Positions 1-7,083 of a stretch of 64,000 nt of DNA are shown one piece after another. Below the pieces are notes generated by a model. The model worked only from the letters and a program-made list of their open reading frames with translations, was not told where the DNA came from and did no database searches. A program made the translations under genes and the position numbers. Location: the NCBI RefSeq assembly GCF_013393325.1, contig NZ_QJRC01000084.1, positions 1 to 64,000 of the forward strand. Direction: 5' to 3'. The DNA is from Pseudomonas hunanensis. Lineage in GTDB: Bacteria; Pseudomonadota; Gammaproteobacteria; Pseudomonadales; Pseudomonadaceae. Every line of letters starts with the position of its first letter. Position 1 is the first letter of the stretch.

Positions 1-36
1 CTGTGGGAGCAACTGTCTTCTTGTGGAAGCTGGCCT

Positions 37-92
37 TGCTGGCGATGGGGCGCGTAGCGCCCTTGGCCCGGCTCTGCCGGGCATCGCCAGCA
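37..92. repeat. Cruciform-like nested palindrome at the transposase-distal end of the IS
   Basis: An outer perfect 11-bp stem (37-47 with 82-92) encloses two perfect 6-bp hairpins (48-53/57-62 with loop GTA, and 67-72/76-81 with loop TCT). The structure begins about 10 bases downstream of the transposase stop codon. It may terminate transposase transcription or protect the transcript end; it lacks a clear U-tract, so the terminator role is only a guess. Confidence 0.6.
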
Positions 93-102
93 TGGCTGAC
101 TC

Positions 103-1038
103 TTACGGATGGGCCACCTGCTCCTGCCAAGGTGTTCCGGCCTTTAGCATCGCATTCAGCCGTATGATCAAGACCCGCATGCACGCCACTATCGCCACCT
201 TCGCGCATTTCCCCTCGGCCCGCAAAGCCGCATAGCGGGCTCCGAAGTCTTGGTTGTATCGGATGACGATCCAGCAGGCCATGTACAGCGCTCGCCTGAC
301 ACGTGACCGGCCACCCCAGATCTCGCGCTTGCCCGCGTGTTTGCCGCTGTCTTGGTTGAACGGTGCAACACCCACCAGTGCCGCGATTTCCTTACGGTCC
401 ACCTGGCCCAACTCCGGCAGCAGAGCCACCAGCTTGGTTGCCGTGACCAAGCCAATGCCTTTGACCTCCAAGAGGCGTGGGACACGGTCGTCATTGAGCT
501 TCACGGCCTGTTCAGCGATCTCGAGTTCGAGCGCTTTGATTTCACCTTTCAGGTAAACAATGTGGCGCTCCAGACGGAAGCAGACGCTGGTTGACTGGGC
601 CTGCTTCAGCCGACGTTTGTCATCGTCACGTTGCTGGACGAAGCGATCCCGCTGCATCAGCAACTCGCGCAGCAAGGCCCGTTCAGGCGTCATTACCGTA
701 TACCGTTGAGGCGGCAGCACTTCGGCGAAGTGAGCCAGCACCGCAGCGTCGATGGGGTCGGTCTTGGCTTGTTTACCCATGGATTTGGCAAAGGCCCGGA
801 CGCGGCTGGGGTTTATCCGGTACGCCGGAAGACCAGCGTCATGTAGAGCCCGCAGGACGTTGCATTCGTAACCGCCGGTCGCTTCAAGGATGATTGCTGA
901 AACCTGATACTCGCCGAGTTTTTCGACAAGCTGACTGAATCCGTTCAGGTCATTGGAAACATTGAAGTTCAAACCTTCGGGGCGGATGTGCACGGCAAGT
1001 GTGGTGCTGGAAACATCGATGCCGACAGAGGAAAACAT
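103..1038 (-). CDS. IS110-family transposase (DEDD recombinase)
   Basis: A 311-residue recombinase that would excise and insert the element through a circular intermediate. The N-terminal RuvC-like DEDD domain shows GIDVSS (first Asp), EATGGYE (Glu) and DPIDAAVLA (two Asp). A central coiled region follows (about 125-175). The C-terminal transposase_20 domain contains the helix-hairpin-helix-like LLEVKGIGLVTA and the stretch NQDSGKHAGKREIWGG, which carries the catalytic Ser candidate. ATG at 1038 is chosen because GAGGG lies 8 bases upstream; an in-frame TTG two codons earlier has no such site. The gene is intact, so the element may be active. Length is normal for the family. Confidence 0.93.
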   Translation of the reverse strand: MFSSVGIDVSSTTLAVHIRPEGLNFNVSNDLNGFSQLVEKLGEYQVSAIILEATGGYECNVLRALHDAGLPAYRINPSRVRAFAKSMGKQAKTDPIDAAVLAHFAEVLPPQRYTVMTPERALLRELLMQRDRFVQQRDDDKRRLKQAQSTSVCFRLERHIVYLKGEIKALELEIAEQAVKLNDDRVPRLLEVKGIGLVTATKLVALLPELGQVDRKEIAALVGVAPFNQDSGKHAGKREIWGGRSRVRRALYMACWIVIRYNQDFGARYAALRAEGKCAKVAIVACMRVLIIRLNAMLKAGTPWQEQVAHP

Positions 1039-1072
1039 GGCCAAACCCTCTTAGACTCAAGGAGTGAGAGCG

Positions 1073-1213
1073 CTTTGGCTTGGCCCACGCTTGTGGTTCG
1101 AGATTTGGCCCTCATCCAACTGTTCGGGCTCTCGCCAAAGTGGAACGGTGAATGGCAGCTTGTGCTCCCACACGTGCTCGAGGCACCTCGGGCTATCAAC
1201 TTGCCATTCACCG
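1073..1213 (-). ncRNA. Candidate bridge RNA of the IS110 element (target loop then donor loop)
   Basis: The leader upstream of the transposase folds into two large stem-loops when read on the minus strand. The first has a perfect 12-bp stem (1202-1213 with 1146-1157). Its loop holds a 9-base match to the REP target on one side of the insertion (1164-1172, reverse complement of 2-10) and a 6-base match to the other side (1189-1194, equals 1252-1257), separated by a small hairpin (1174-1177/1183-1186). The second has a 7-bp stem (1134-1140 with 1073-1079). Its loop holds matches to the element's own ends: 1089-1095 is the reverse complement of 1246-1252, and 1117-1123 equals 10-16. Each pair has one guide per strand, as in IS621-type bridge RNAs. 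Transcript ends are not determined. Confidence 0.75.
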
Positions 1214-1250
1214 CTCTCACCTTAGATTCTATTCCCTCCTCAAGACACAA

Positions 1251-1288
1251 GCGGGCTTGCCCGCGAACACGGGCGAAGCCCGTGCCAG
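1251..1288. repeat. REP palindrome interrupted by the IS110 element
   Basis: GCGGGC-TT-GCCCGC at 1251-1264 followed by CGGGC...GCCCG is the standard REP hairpin. The missing upstream part of the unit is bases 1-10 on the other side of the insertion sequence. The unit sits about a dozen bases beyond the stop codon of the TonB-dependent receptor gene, a typical intergenic REP location. Confidence 0.75.
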
Positions 1289-1299
1289 CCCGCCCCACC

Positions 1300-3693
1300 T
1301 CACCAGCTGTAACTCAACTTGGCCGTCACTTCGCGCCCGGGGTTGTAGTAGTTCGCCGTCCCCGACCCAACCACATGTTGCTCGTCGAACAGGTTGCTGA
1401 CATTCAGCGCCAGGTCGGTCCCCTTGGCGATCTTGTAGTTCAGCGCCGCGTCGAACAGTGTTGTGCCGTCGCTCTTCTTGGTGTTGGCAGCATCCATGTA
1501 GTAGGCACCCACGTACCGCGCGCCCAGACCCACGCTCACATCCGTGCCCGGTACGTCGTAATAGCTCCACAGCGATGCGGTGTGCTTCGGTGCAGTGGCA
1601 AATTCATTGCCCTTGAGCGAGTCGCCGTTCCACAACGACCCGCGCAGCACCTCGGACTCCATGTAGGAGTAAGCACCGATCACGCTGATGTCTTGCGTGA
1701 CTTGCGCCTTGGCTTCCAGATCCAGACCGCGCACGCGTGACTCGCCCACTGTCTGCTGCTCGATGATGCCGCTTGGCAGCACCACGGCAATGGTCACGTT
1801 CTCCTGGGTCAGGTCGTAAACGGCAGCCGAGAACAGTGCGTCCATGCCCAAGGGCGAATACTTCACGCCCACTTCATACTGCCTGCCCGTTTGCGGCGTA
1901 ACGCCAACTTGCGGGGGTGATACGGACTCCACCATGCTCACATAGGTAGAGACTTCATCGTTGACGATATAGGTCAGTGCCGCGCGATAAGAGGTTTCGG
2001 AGAAGTTGTCCTTTTCCGTCTGCTCGCCACCGATGTACTCCTTGCTGGACAGGTCCATCGAGTCATTACGCACGCCTGCGGTGGCGATGACGCGGTCAAA
2101 GAACGACAGGTTCTGCTGCAGGAACACCGCTTTGGTGGTGGCATCATTCTTCTTGCGGGTATAGGGCGTGATGCCGCCTGGCACGCCGGTGAATACCGGG
2201 TTGGCGATGTCGATGGATGGCGCCAGGCCGTAGACCGAACTCTGCTTGGTCGTCGAGTCGAGGTACTCCACGCCCACCAGGGTGCTGCTGTCGATATGCT
2301 CGAATTGGGCATCGTACTGCAGCATCAGGTTGCCATTGAGCTGATCGGCATCACTGTCGGTGCCGAAGATGTAGCGTGGAATCGTAGTGCCGACACGCGA
2401 GGTGCTGTCGCTCAGGTACGCGTAGCCAAAGTCATCGCTCAGCTCGCTGTAACGCAGGTTGCTGCGCAATACGAAGCCATTGTCGAAGTCGTGGGTGATG
2501 TTGCCGCTGAGGCTGGTGCGCTCCACATTGTGGAAGTTGTAGCTGGGCTCGCCATAGAAATCGCTGCGGTCGTATTCCTTGTCCAGCGGGTAGCCGCCAC
2601 TGTTCGGCGAGCTATCGGTTTTCAGGTAGTCGAGCACCATGGTGGCCGAGGTAAAGTCGGTGGGCGCCCAGGTCAGGCCGCCCATCACGAACCGGTTGTC
2701 GTCCTGGGAGTGGTCGTACTCGCGGTCGCTGTTCTGCATCTTGGCCGTGAAGCGGCCGGCCAGGGTTTGCTCGTCGTTCAAGGCATCGCCTACATCGATA
2801 CCGGTTTCGGCATGGTTGTAGGAGCCGTAGGTCACGTAGCCCTGGCCAAACTTCTCGAAGCGCGGTTGCTTGGTCACGAAGTTGACCGAGCCACCTGGGT
2901 CTGCCGGGCCGAACAGCGTGGAGTTGGCACCGCGCAGAATTTCTATGCGCTCGTAGGCGTAAGGGTCTTCACGCACACCGCGCATCGAGCTGAGGGTCAG
3001 GCCGTCACGGTAGGTGGTGGCCTGAAAGCCGCGGATCAGGAAGTAATCGTTGCGGTCGTCCGAACCGTAGTAGTCGCTGACCACGCCGGGGGTGTACTGC
3101 AGCGCCTCTTCGGTGGTGCTGACGCTGCGCTGCTGCATTTCCTTGTTGGTCACCACAGACACGGAGGCTGGCGTGTTGAGGATGCTGGTCGCCACCTTGC
3201 CGCCTACCCACAGCTCCTTGGCAACCACCGAGTTGCTGTCTTCGTCGGCGCTGGCTTTGACCTTGGCATTGATGATGACGGGCGCCAGGCGGTAGTCCTC
3301 GGTCGCCCCCAGCTCCAGCGGGCCGGCAGGCTTGGGCTGCGGTACCACCAGGTAAGCACTGGGGCCTTGCTGCTGCGCCTGAAGCTCGGTCCCCTGCAAC
3401 AACTGCGAGAGTGCCGCCGACGTGCCCAGCGTACCTTGCACACCTGCCGTGTTGCGGTCGGCTATGCGCTGCGCGTCGAAGGACAGGCTAATGCCCGCCT
3501 GGCGTGCAAAGCGGTCAAGCGCCGGCGCCAGTGGGCCGCCAGGAATGTTCCATTGCTGCGCCTGGTTGCTGTGTTCAGCAGTTGCAGATTGCGCAAGGGC
3601 AGGCAGCGCACAGCTACTGACAACCAGGCCCAGGAAAGCACCGTGCACAGCACGACTCAATGGGTGGCGCTGTGGAACCGGGGTCGAACTCAT
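1300..3693 (-). CDS. TonB-dependent siderophore receptor with N-terminal STN signalling domain
   Basis: A 797-residue outer-membrane receptor for active uptake of a ferric siderophore or similar chelate. A signal peptide (about 1-35, ending ALPALAQ) is followed by a secretin/TonB short N-terminal domain (about 48-115: PLAPALDRFARQAGISLSFD). Next come the plug (about 165-275, including NTPASVSVVT and RIEILRGANSTLFG) and a 22-strand barrel ending in the aromatic terminus SYSW. The STN domain normally contacts an anti-sigma factor, as in FpvA or FecA, yet no sigma/anti-sigma pair lies next to it here; the partner is elsewhere or the function is lost. CGGAG lies at a good distance before ATG 3693 and a Fur-like site lies upstream. 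The ligand cannot be named from sequence. Confidence 0.9.
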   Translation of the reverse strand: MSSTPVPQRHPLSRAVHGAFLGLVVSSCALPALAQSATAEHSNQAQQWNIPGGPLAPALDRFARQAGISLSFDAQRIADRNTAGVQGTLGTSAALSQLLQGTELQAQQQGPSAYLVVPQPKPAGPLELGATEDYRLAPVIINAKVKASADEDSNSVVAKELWVGGKVATSILNTPASVSVVTNKEMQQRSVSTTEEALQYTPGVVSDYYGSDDRNDYFLIRGFQATTYRDGLTLSSMRGVREDPYAYERIEILRGANSTLFGPADPGGSVNFVTKQPRFEKFGQGYVTYGSYNHAETGIDVGDALNDEQTLAGRFTAKMQNSDREYDHSQDDNRFVMGGLTWAPTDFTSATMVLDYLKTDSSPNSGGYPLDKEYDRSDFYGEPSYNFHNVERTSLSGNITHDFDNGFVLRSNLRYSELSDDFGYAYLSDSTSRVGTTIPRYIFGTDSDADQLNGNLMLQYDAQFEHIDSSTLVGVEYLDSTTKQSSVYGLAPSIDIANPVFTGVPGGITPYTRKKNDATTKAVFLQQNLSFFDRVIATAGVRNDSMDLSSKEYIGGEQTEKDNFSETSYRAALTYIVNDEVSTYVSMVESVSPPQVGVTPQTGRQYEVGVKYSPLGMDALFSAAVYDLTQENVTIAVVLPSGIIEQQTVGESRVRGLDLEAKAQVTQDISVIGAYSYMESEVLRGSLWNGDSLKGNEFATAPKHTASLWSYYDVPGTDVSVGLGARYVGAYYMDAANTKKSDGTTLFDAALNYKIAKGTDLALNVSNLFDEQHVVGSGTANYYNPGREVTAKLSYSW

Positions 3694-3753
3694 TTTTCTC
3701 GCTCCGTAGAGGGGTCGGCGGGCTGGCCTGTATTCCGGCCTTCTCTACAAGCC

Positions 3754-3772
3754 GAACGAGAATGATAAAACA
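3754..3772. promoter_or_regulatory. Probable Fur box of the TonB-dependent receptor gene
   Basis: The stretch contains GAGAATGATAA, which matches the left and central part of the 19-bp Fur consensus (GATAATGATAATCATTATC) with one difference in 11 bases; the right half is poorly conserved. It lies about 60-80 bases upstream of the receptor start, where an iron-repressed promoter is expected. The assignment is inferred from the motif and the gene type. Confidence 0.45.
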
Positions 3773-3812
3773 CCTCATTTATTTTTAGATCGTTGCACGG
3801 ACCCTGGCCGTT

Positions 3813-5357
3813 TCAAGGTCGCCCTTCGGCCATCAGCCCCTCCTGCATGGCAGGCAGTGGCCGGCTCAGCAACACGCCGACCAGCAGCGCAAACAGCAAC
3901 GCCGCCACGCCCGCGACCTGTAACACAGCCTCGAAACCGCCCATGAATGCCTGGCGGGCCAATGGCGCCACCGCCTCACGCAAGCCTGGCTCAAGCAGGG
4001 CCAGCGCCGCCTGCAAGTCGCCCGCTGCAACCCGCGTGGCCATCGCGGCAACCTGGCTCGATTGTGCGGGTGCCACAGTGGCCATGGCCTCCTGCAGCAA
4101 CTGCCCGCTACGGGCAGCGAGCACACCCCCGAGCACACCAATGGCCAGCACGATCGCACCAAACCGCGTGGTGGTGCTCAGGCCCGAGGCCATACCGGTA
4201 CGCTCACGCGGTACGCAGGCCATGATGTTTTTCTGCGTATCGCCATTGAGCAGCCCGGCGCCCGCCCCCAACACCACGCTGGCCAGGGCGAATGCCCCAT
4301 AACCGCCGTGGCGCGTGGCCCAGGCACACAGCAAGTTGCCCGTGCCCACCAGCACCAGGCCCAGCGCAAACACCTGCGCCGGGCTGCAGTGGGCAGCCAG
4401 GCGCATGCCCAGGCGCGGCGTCAGCAGCATGGCAACGGCGAACGGCAACATACCCGCCCCCGCGGCCAGGGCCGACAGTTGCAGGCCGTTCTGCAAATAC
4501 AGCGGCAGCAGGGTCATCATCACCTGGGCGCAGGCGGCGTAGGCAAACATGCCCAGCAGAGCCCCTACAAAACGCCCGCTACGCATCAGTTGCAAGTCGA
4601 TCATCGGCCGCTGCTGGCTGCGCTCGACCATGATGAACAGGCTGAACAGAAAGGCGCTGATCACCAACCGGCCAAGGGTTTGCGGGCTGCCCCAGCCCAC
4701 CTGGTTGGCATCGATCATCGCCCAGATCAGGTAGCCCAGGCTGCCGGCGAAGGTCAGGCTGCCCCAGGGGTCCAGGCGTGCCGCCGCACTGTCGCGAGAC
4801 TCTTCGATACTGCGCATGACCATTACCGCCAGCAGTGCCACCAGCGGCAGGTTGATGTAGAAGATCCAGCGCCAGCCCAAGGTACTGGCAATCACCCCGC
4901 CCAGCAGCGGCGCGAAGGTGATGGTGGCGCCCATGCAGGCGCCCCAGAAGGCCCAGGCACGCATGCGTTCTTGTGGCTGATGGAACCGGTTGCCAATCGC
5001 CGCCAGGGCCGAGGTAAGCAGCAACGCAGCGCCTACCCCCTTGGCGGCTCTGGCCAGGTCGAGAAACAGCAGGCTGGGCGCCGCACCGCAGGCCAGCGAA
5101 GCCACGCCGAACAGCACCAGGCCGAGCAGCAGCATGCGCCGCCGGCCGAAGCGGTCGGCCAGGCTACCGGCGGGCAACAGGCAAGCGGCGAAGGCCAGCA
5201 GGTAGGCGCTGACTACCCATTCGATGTCGGCGAACGAGCCGGACAGGTCTCGCGCGATACTGGGCAGGCTGACCGCAACAATGTTGGTGTCGAGGATGAT
5301 CAGGGCGCAGACCAGGGAAGCGGTAAGCAAGGTAAAGCGTGCTGAAGGGGCAGGCAT
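3813..5357 (-). CDS. MFS multidrug exporter, DHA2 (EmrB/QacA) family
   Basis: A 514-residue inner-membrane proton-driven exporter with about 14 hydrophobic segments. Family marks are the N-terminal LDTNIVAVSLPSIARDL in TM1 and the loop 2-3 motif GSLADRFGRRRML. ATG 5357 is preferred over the longer upstream reading because TTCTGGAG precedes it and the hydrophobic TM1 starts soon after. It is divergent from a LysR regulator 126 bases away, the usual layout of a regulated efflux gene. No periplasmic adaptor gene is adjacent, so it probably works alone. The substrate is unknown. Confidence 0.88.
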   Translation of the reverse strand: MPAPSARFTLLTASLVCALIILDTNIVAVSLPSIARDLSGSFADIEWVVSAYLLAFAACLLPAGSLADRFGRRRMLLLGLVLFGVASLACGAAPSLLFLDLARAAKGVGAALLLTSALAAIGNRFHQPQERMRAWAFWGACMGATITFAPLLGGVIASTLGWRWIFYINLPLVALLAVMVMRSIEESRDSAAARLDPWGSLTFAGSLGYLIWAMIDANQVGWGSPQTLGRLVISAFLFSLFIMVERSQQRPMIDLQLMRSGRFVGALLGMFAYAACAQVMMTLLPLYLQNGLQLSALAAGAGMLPFAVAMLLTPRLGMRLAAHCSPAQVFALGLVLVGTGNLLCAWATRHGGYGAFALASVVLGAGAGLLNGDTQKNIMACVPRERTGMASGLSTTTRFGAIVLAIGVLGGVLAARSGQLLQEAMATVAPAQSSQVAAMATRVAAGDLQAALALLEPGLREAVAPLARQAFMGGFEAVLQVAGVAALLFALLVGVLLSRPLPAMQEGLMAEGRP

Positions 5358-5463
5358 GGCAGGCTCCAGAAGCAGGCTGGTCGTATCAGCGCCAGCCTTG
5401 TAGTGTTGACTCCACCATAACGCCGCCAACACCAAGCCTTGTTAGCCCCGGCGGCCTGCGTCA

Positions 5464-5478
5464 TTACCCTGTAGGTAA
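5464..5478. promoter_or_regulatory. Palindrome TTACC-N5-GGTAA at the LysR start
   Basis: A perfect 5-bp inverted repeat with a 5-base spacer ends 5 bases before the LysR start codon and includes its probable ribosome-binding site (AGGTAA). It could be an autoregulatory operator in the divergent exporter/regulator interval. The evidence is position and symmetry only. Confidence 0.3.
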
Positions 5479-5483
5479 CACCC

Positions 5484-6353
5484 ATGGAAATCCGCCATTT
5501 CCGCTACTTCCTCTGCGTCGCCCGCCACGGCCATTTCACCCGGGCCGCCGAGCAACTGGGCATCGCCCCGCCCACCCTCAGCCGGCAGATCCAGGACATG
5601 GAGCGCGAGCTGGGCGTGCGCCTGTTCGAGCGTAACCAGCGCGAGGTCAACCTTACCGCCGCCGGCCAGGCGCTGTTGATCGAGGCTGAACAGGCCGTGC
5701 GCCAGTTCGACGCCGCACAACTGGGCGCGCAGCGCGCCGCCCGTGGCGAAAGCGGGCGCATCGAGCTGGGCTACGTGGCCTCGGCCGCCTACTCGGGCAT
5801 GCTTCAGCAGCAAGTCAGCCACTACAGCGAAACCTGCCCCGGCGTGCGCCTGAATATCCGCGAACTGCCCATGGCCGATCTGCCCGGCATGGTTCGCGAT
5901 GGCCTGCTTGACCTGGCCTATGTGCGCTCGCCCATGGAGCTGCCGGAAGCACTCGAAGCCATTGCCTTGCGCCAGGAAGGCTTTGTGCTCGCCCTGCCCG
6001 CCAGCTCGCGCATCAATGAAGTACCACAGATCCCGGCCGCGCGCCTGGCCAATGAAACCTTCATCCTGCCCGAGCAGATCTCCGGCACGCTGGAGGTGGC
6101 CGCGCAAGGTGGTTTCGTGCCACGGCTCGGCCCGCAACCTGGCAGCCTGGTGGCGGTGATTACCCTGGTGTCCCTTGGCCAAGGCATTGCCGTGGTCCCG
6201 GAATCGGTCGTGCAGCGCATTAGCCTGCCGCAGGTGAACTTCCGGCAAATAGTCGACTGCCAGGCCAGCTCGTGGCTGAGCCTGATCCATCGACGCTTCG
6301 AAAAAGCGCCGGCAGTGATGCGGTATGTGCAAAGCGTGATGGGCGGCACTTGA
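5484..6353 (+). CDS. LysR-family transcriptional regulator
   Basis: A 289-residue regulator of standard LysR length. The N-terminal winged helix-turn-helix (about 1-60) shows MEIRHFRYFLCVARHGHFTR and TLSRQIQDMERELG, followed by the linker helix. The type-2 periplasmic-binding-like effector domain (about 90-285) follows. AGGTAA precedes ATG 5484. It most likely controls the divergently transcribed DHA2 exporter in response to an unknown ligand. It converges on the nuclease remnant downstream with a gap of only 7 bases. Confidence 0.93.
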   Translation: MEIRHFRYFLCVARHGHFTRAAEQLGIAPPTLSRQIQDMERELGVRLFERNQREVNLTAAGQALLIEAEQAVRQFDAAQLGAQRAARGESGRIELGYVASAAYSGMLQQQVSHYSETCPGVRLNIRELPMADLPGMVRDGLLDLAYVRSPMELPEALEAIALRQEGFVLALPASSRINEVPQIPAARLANETFILPEQISGTLEVAAQGGFVPRLGPQPGSLVAVITLVSLGQGIAVVPESVVQRISLPQVNFRQIVDCQASSWLSLIHRRFEKAPAVMRYVQSVMGGT

Positions 6354-6360
6354 TGGCTGC

Positions 6361-6972
6361 TCAAGCGCTCGGATCGTCTGCAGTACCCAAGGCATAGAAC
6401 TCATGCAGCTTGGCTTGCAGCAGTGCCTTGTCTGGCAAGCGCGTTTGATACTCGGCAATCAGCGCGGGGGACAAACTGCGATTGAGTGCGTACTCAACCA
6501 CCTCGTCGTCTCTGCTGGCGCACAGCAACACACCGATGGCCGGGTTTTCATGAGGCTTACGCTCATTGCGGTCCAGTGCTTCAAGATAGAAATCCAGCTT
6601 GCCCAGGTACTCTGGCTCGAAGCGACCGACTTTCAGTTCGATCGCTACCAGGCAGTTGAGGCCACGGTGGAAGAACAGCAAGTCGAGTGCGAAGTCACGG
6701 CCGCCGACCTGAAGCGGGTATTGTGAGCCGACGAAGCAGAAATCCCGGCCCAGCTCGATCAGGAACTGTTTGAGCCGGTCCATCAATGCGCAATGCAGGT
6801 CTGATTCGGCATGCACACCAGGCAGACCAAGAAATTCGACCATGTAGGCATCCCGAAAAACGTCCATGGCCGCAGGATAGTTCTGCCTCAGCGCTGCCGA
6901 AACTTTTGCCGGGTTAGCAACGCAGCGCTCATACAGAGCGGCTTTAAGTTGACGCTCAAGCTCACGCCGCGT
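6361..6972 (-). pseudogene. C-terminal remnant of a DUF1016 (YhcG-like PD-(D/E)XK) nuclease
   Basis: Homology to the DUF1016 C-terminal nuclease domain runs from RRELERQLKAALYERC through VSAALRQNYPAAMDVFRDAY and FLGLPGVHAESDL to the end. The active-site region FALDLLFFHRGLNCLVAIELK (D...ELK) looks intact. In the same frame a TAG at 6973-6975 sits just ahead of the homologous part. The N-terminal half of the family (about 150 residues, the DUF1016_N winged-helix part) is absent. The only ATG inside (6867, giving 168 residues) lies within conserved domain and has no good ribosome-binding site. Intact relatives are about 340-360 residues and often travel with restriction or defence loci. No such locus remains here. 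Confidence 0.8.
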
Positions 6973-7024
6973 CTACGCCTGGCAAGCCCCACGCCGACCG
7001 CTCGTGCTGCCAAACAAGTGTTTC

Positions 7025-7057
7025 AAAAAAACAACGGGCACCCATCCACGAGTGCCC
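7025..7057 (-). terminator. Rho-independent terminator of the GabP-like permease gene
   Basis: The 6-bp stem GGGCAC/GTGCCC (7036-7041 with 7052-7057) is followed on the minus strand by a run of seven T within a few bases (7025-7031). It begins about 27 bases after the permease stop codon. Confidence 0.85.
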
Positions 7058-7083
7058 TTTGCCCTACCACCCGGTGAACTCAA

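Larger units (their letters stand above)
11..1252 (-). mobile_element. IS110-family insertion sequence inserted in a REP palindrome
   Basis: An element of about 1.24 kb containing one transposase gene and a roughly 200-base structured leader. The ends are inferred by rejoining the flanks: bases 1-10 end in GGGAGC and bases 1253 onward start GGGCTTGCCC. Joined, they give an ordinary P. putida REP sequence like those elsewhere in this window. The dinucleotide GC occurs at both edges (9-10 and 1251-1252) and would be the shared core; no terminal inverted repeats are visible, as is usual for IS110 elements. Occupation of REP sequences by IS110 members is known in P. putida (ISPpu10). The exact edge is uncertain by the two core bases, and only 10 bases of left flank are in the window. 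Confidence 0.85.

Noticed and set aside
23..235. A short plus-strand frame at the left edge
   Set aside because: It runs through the IS cruciform and antisense to the transposase end.
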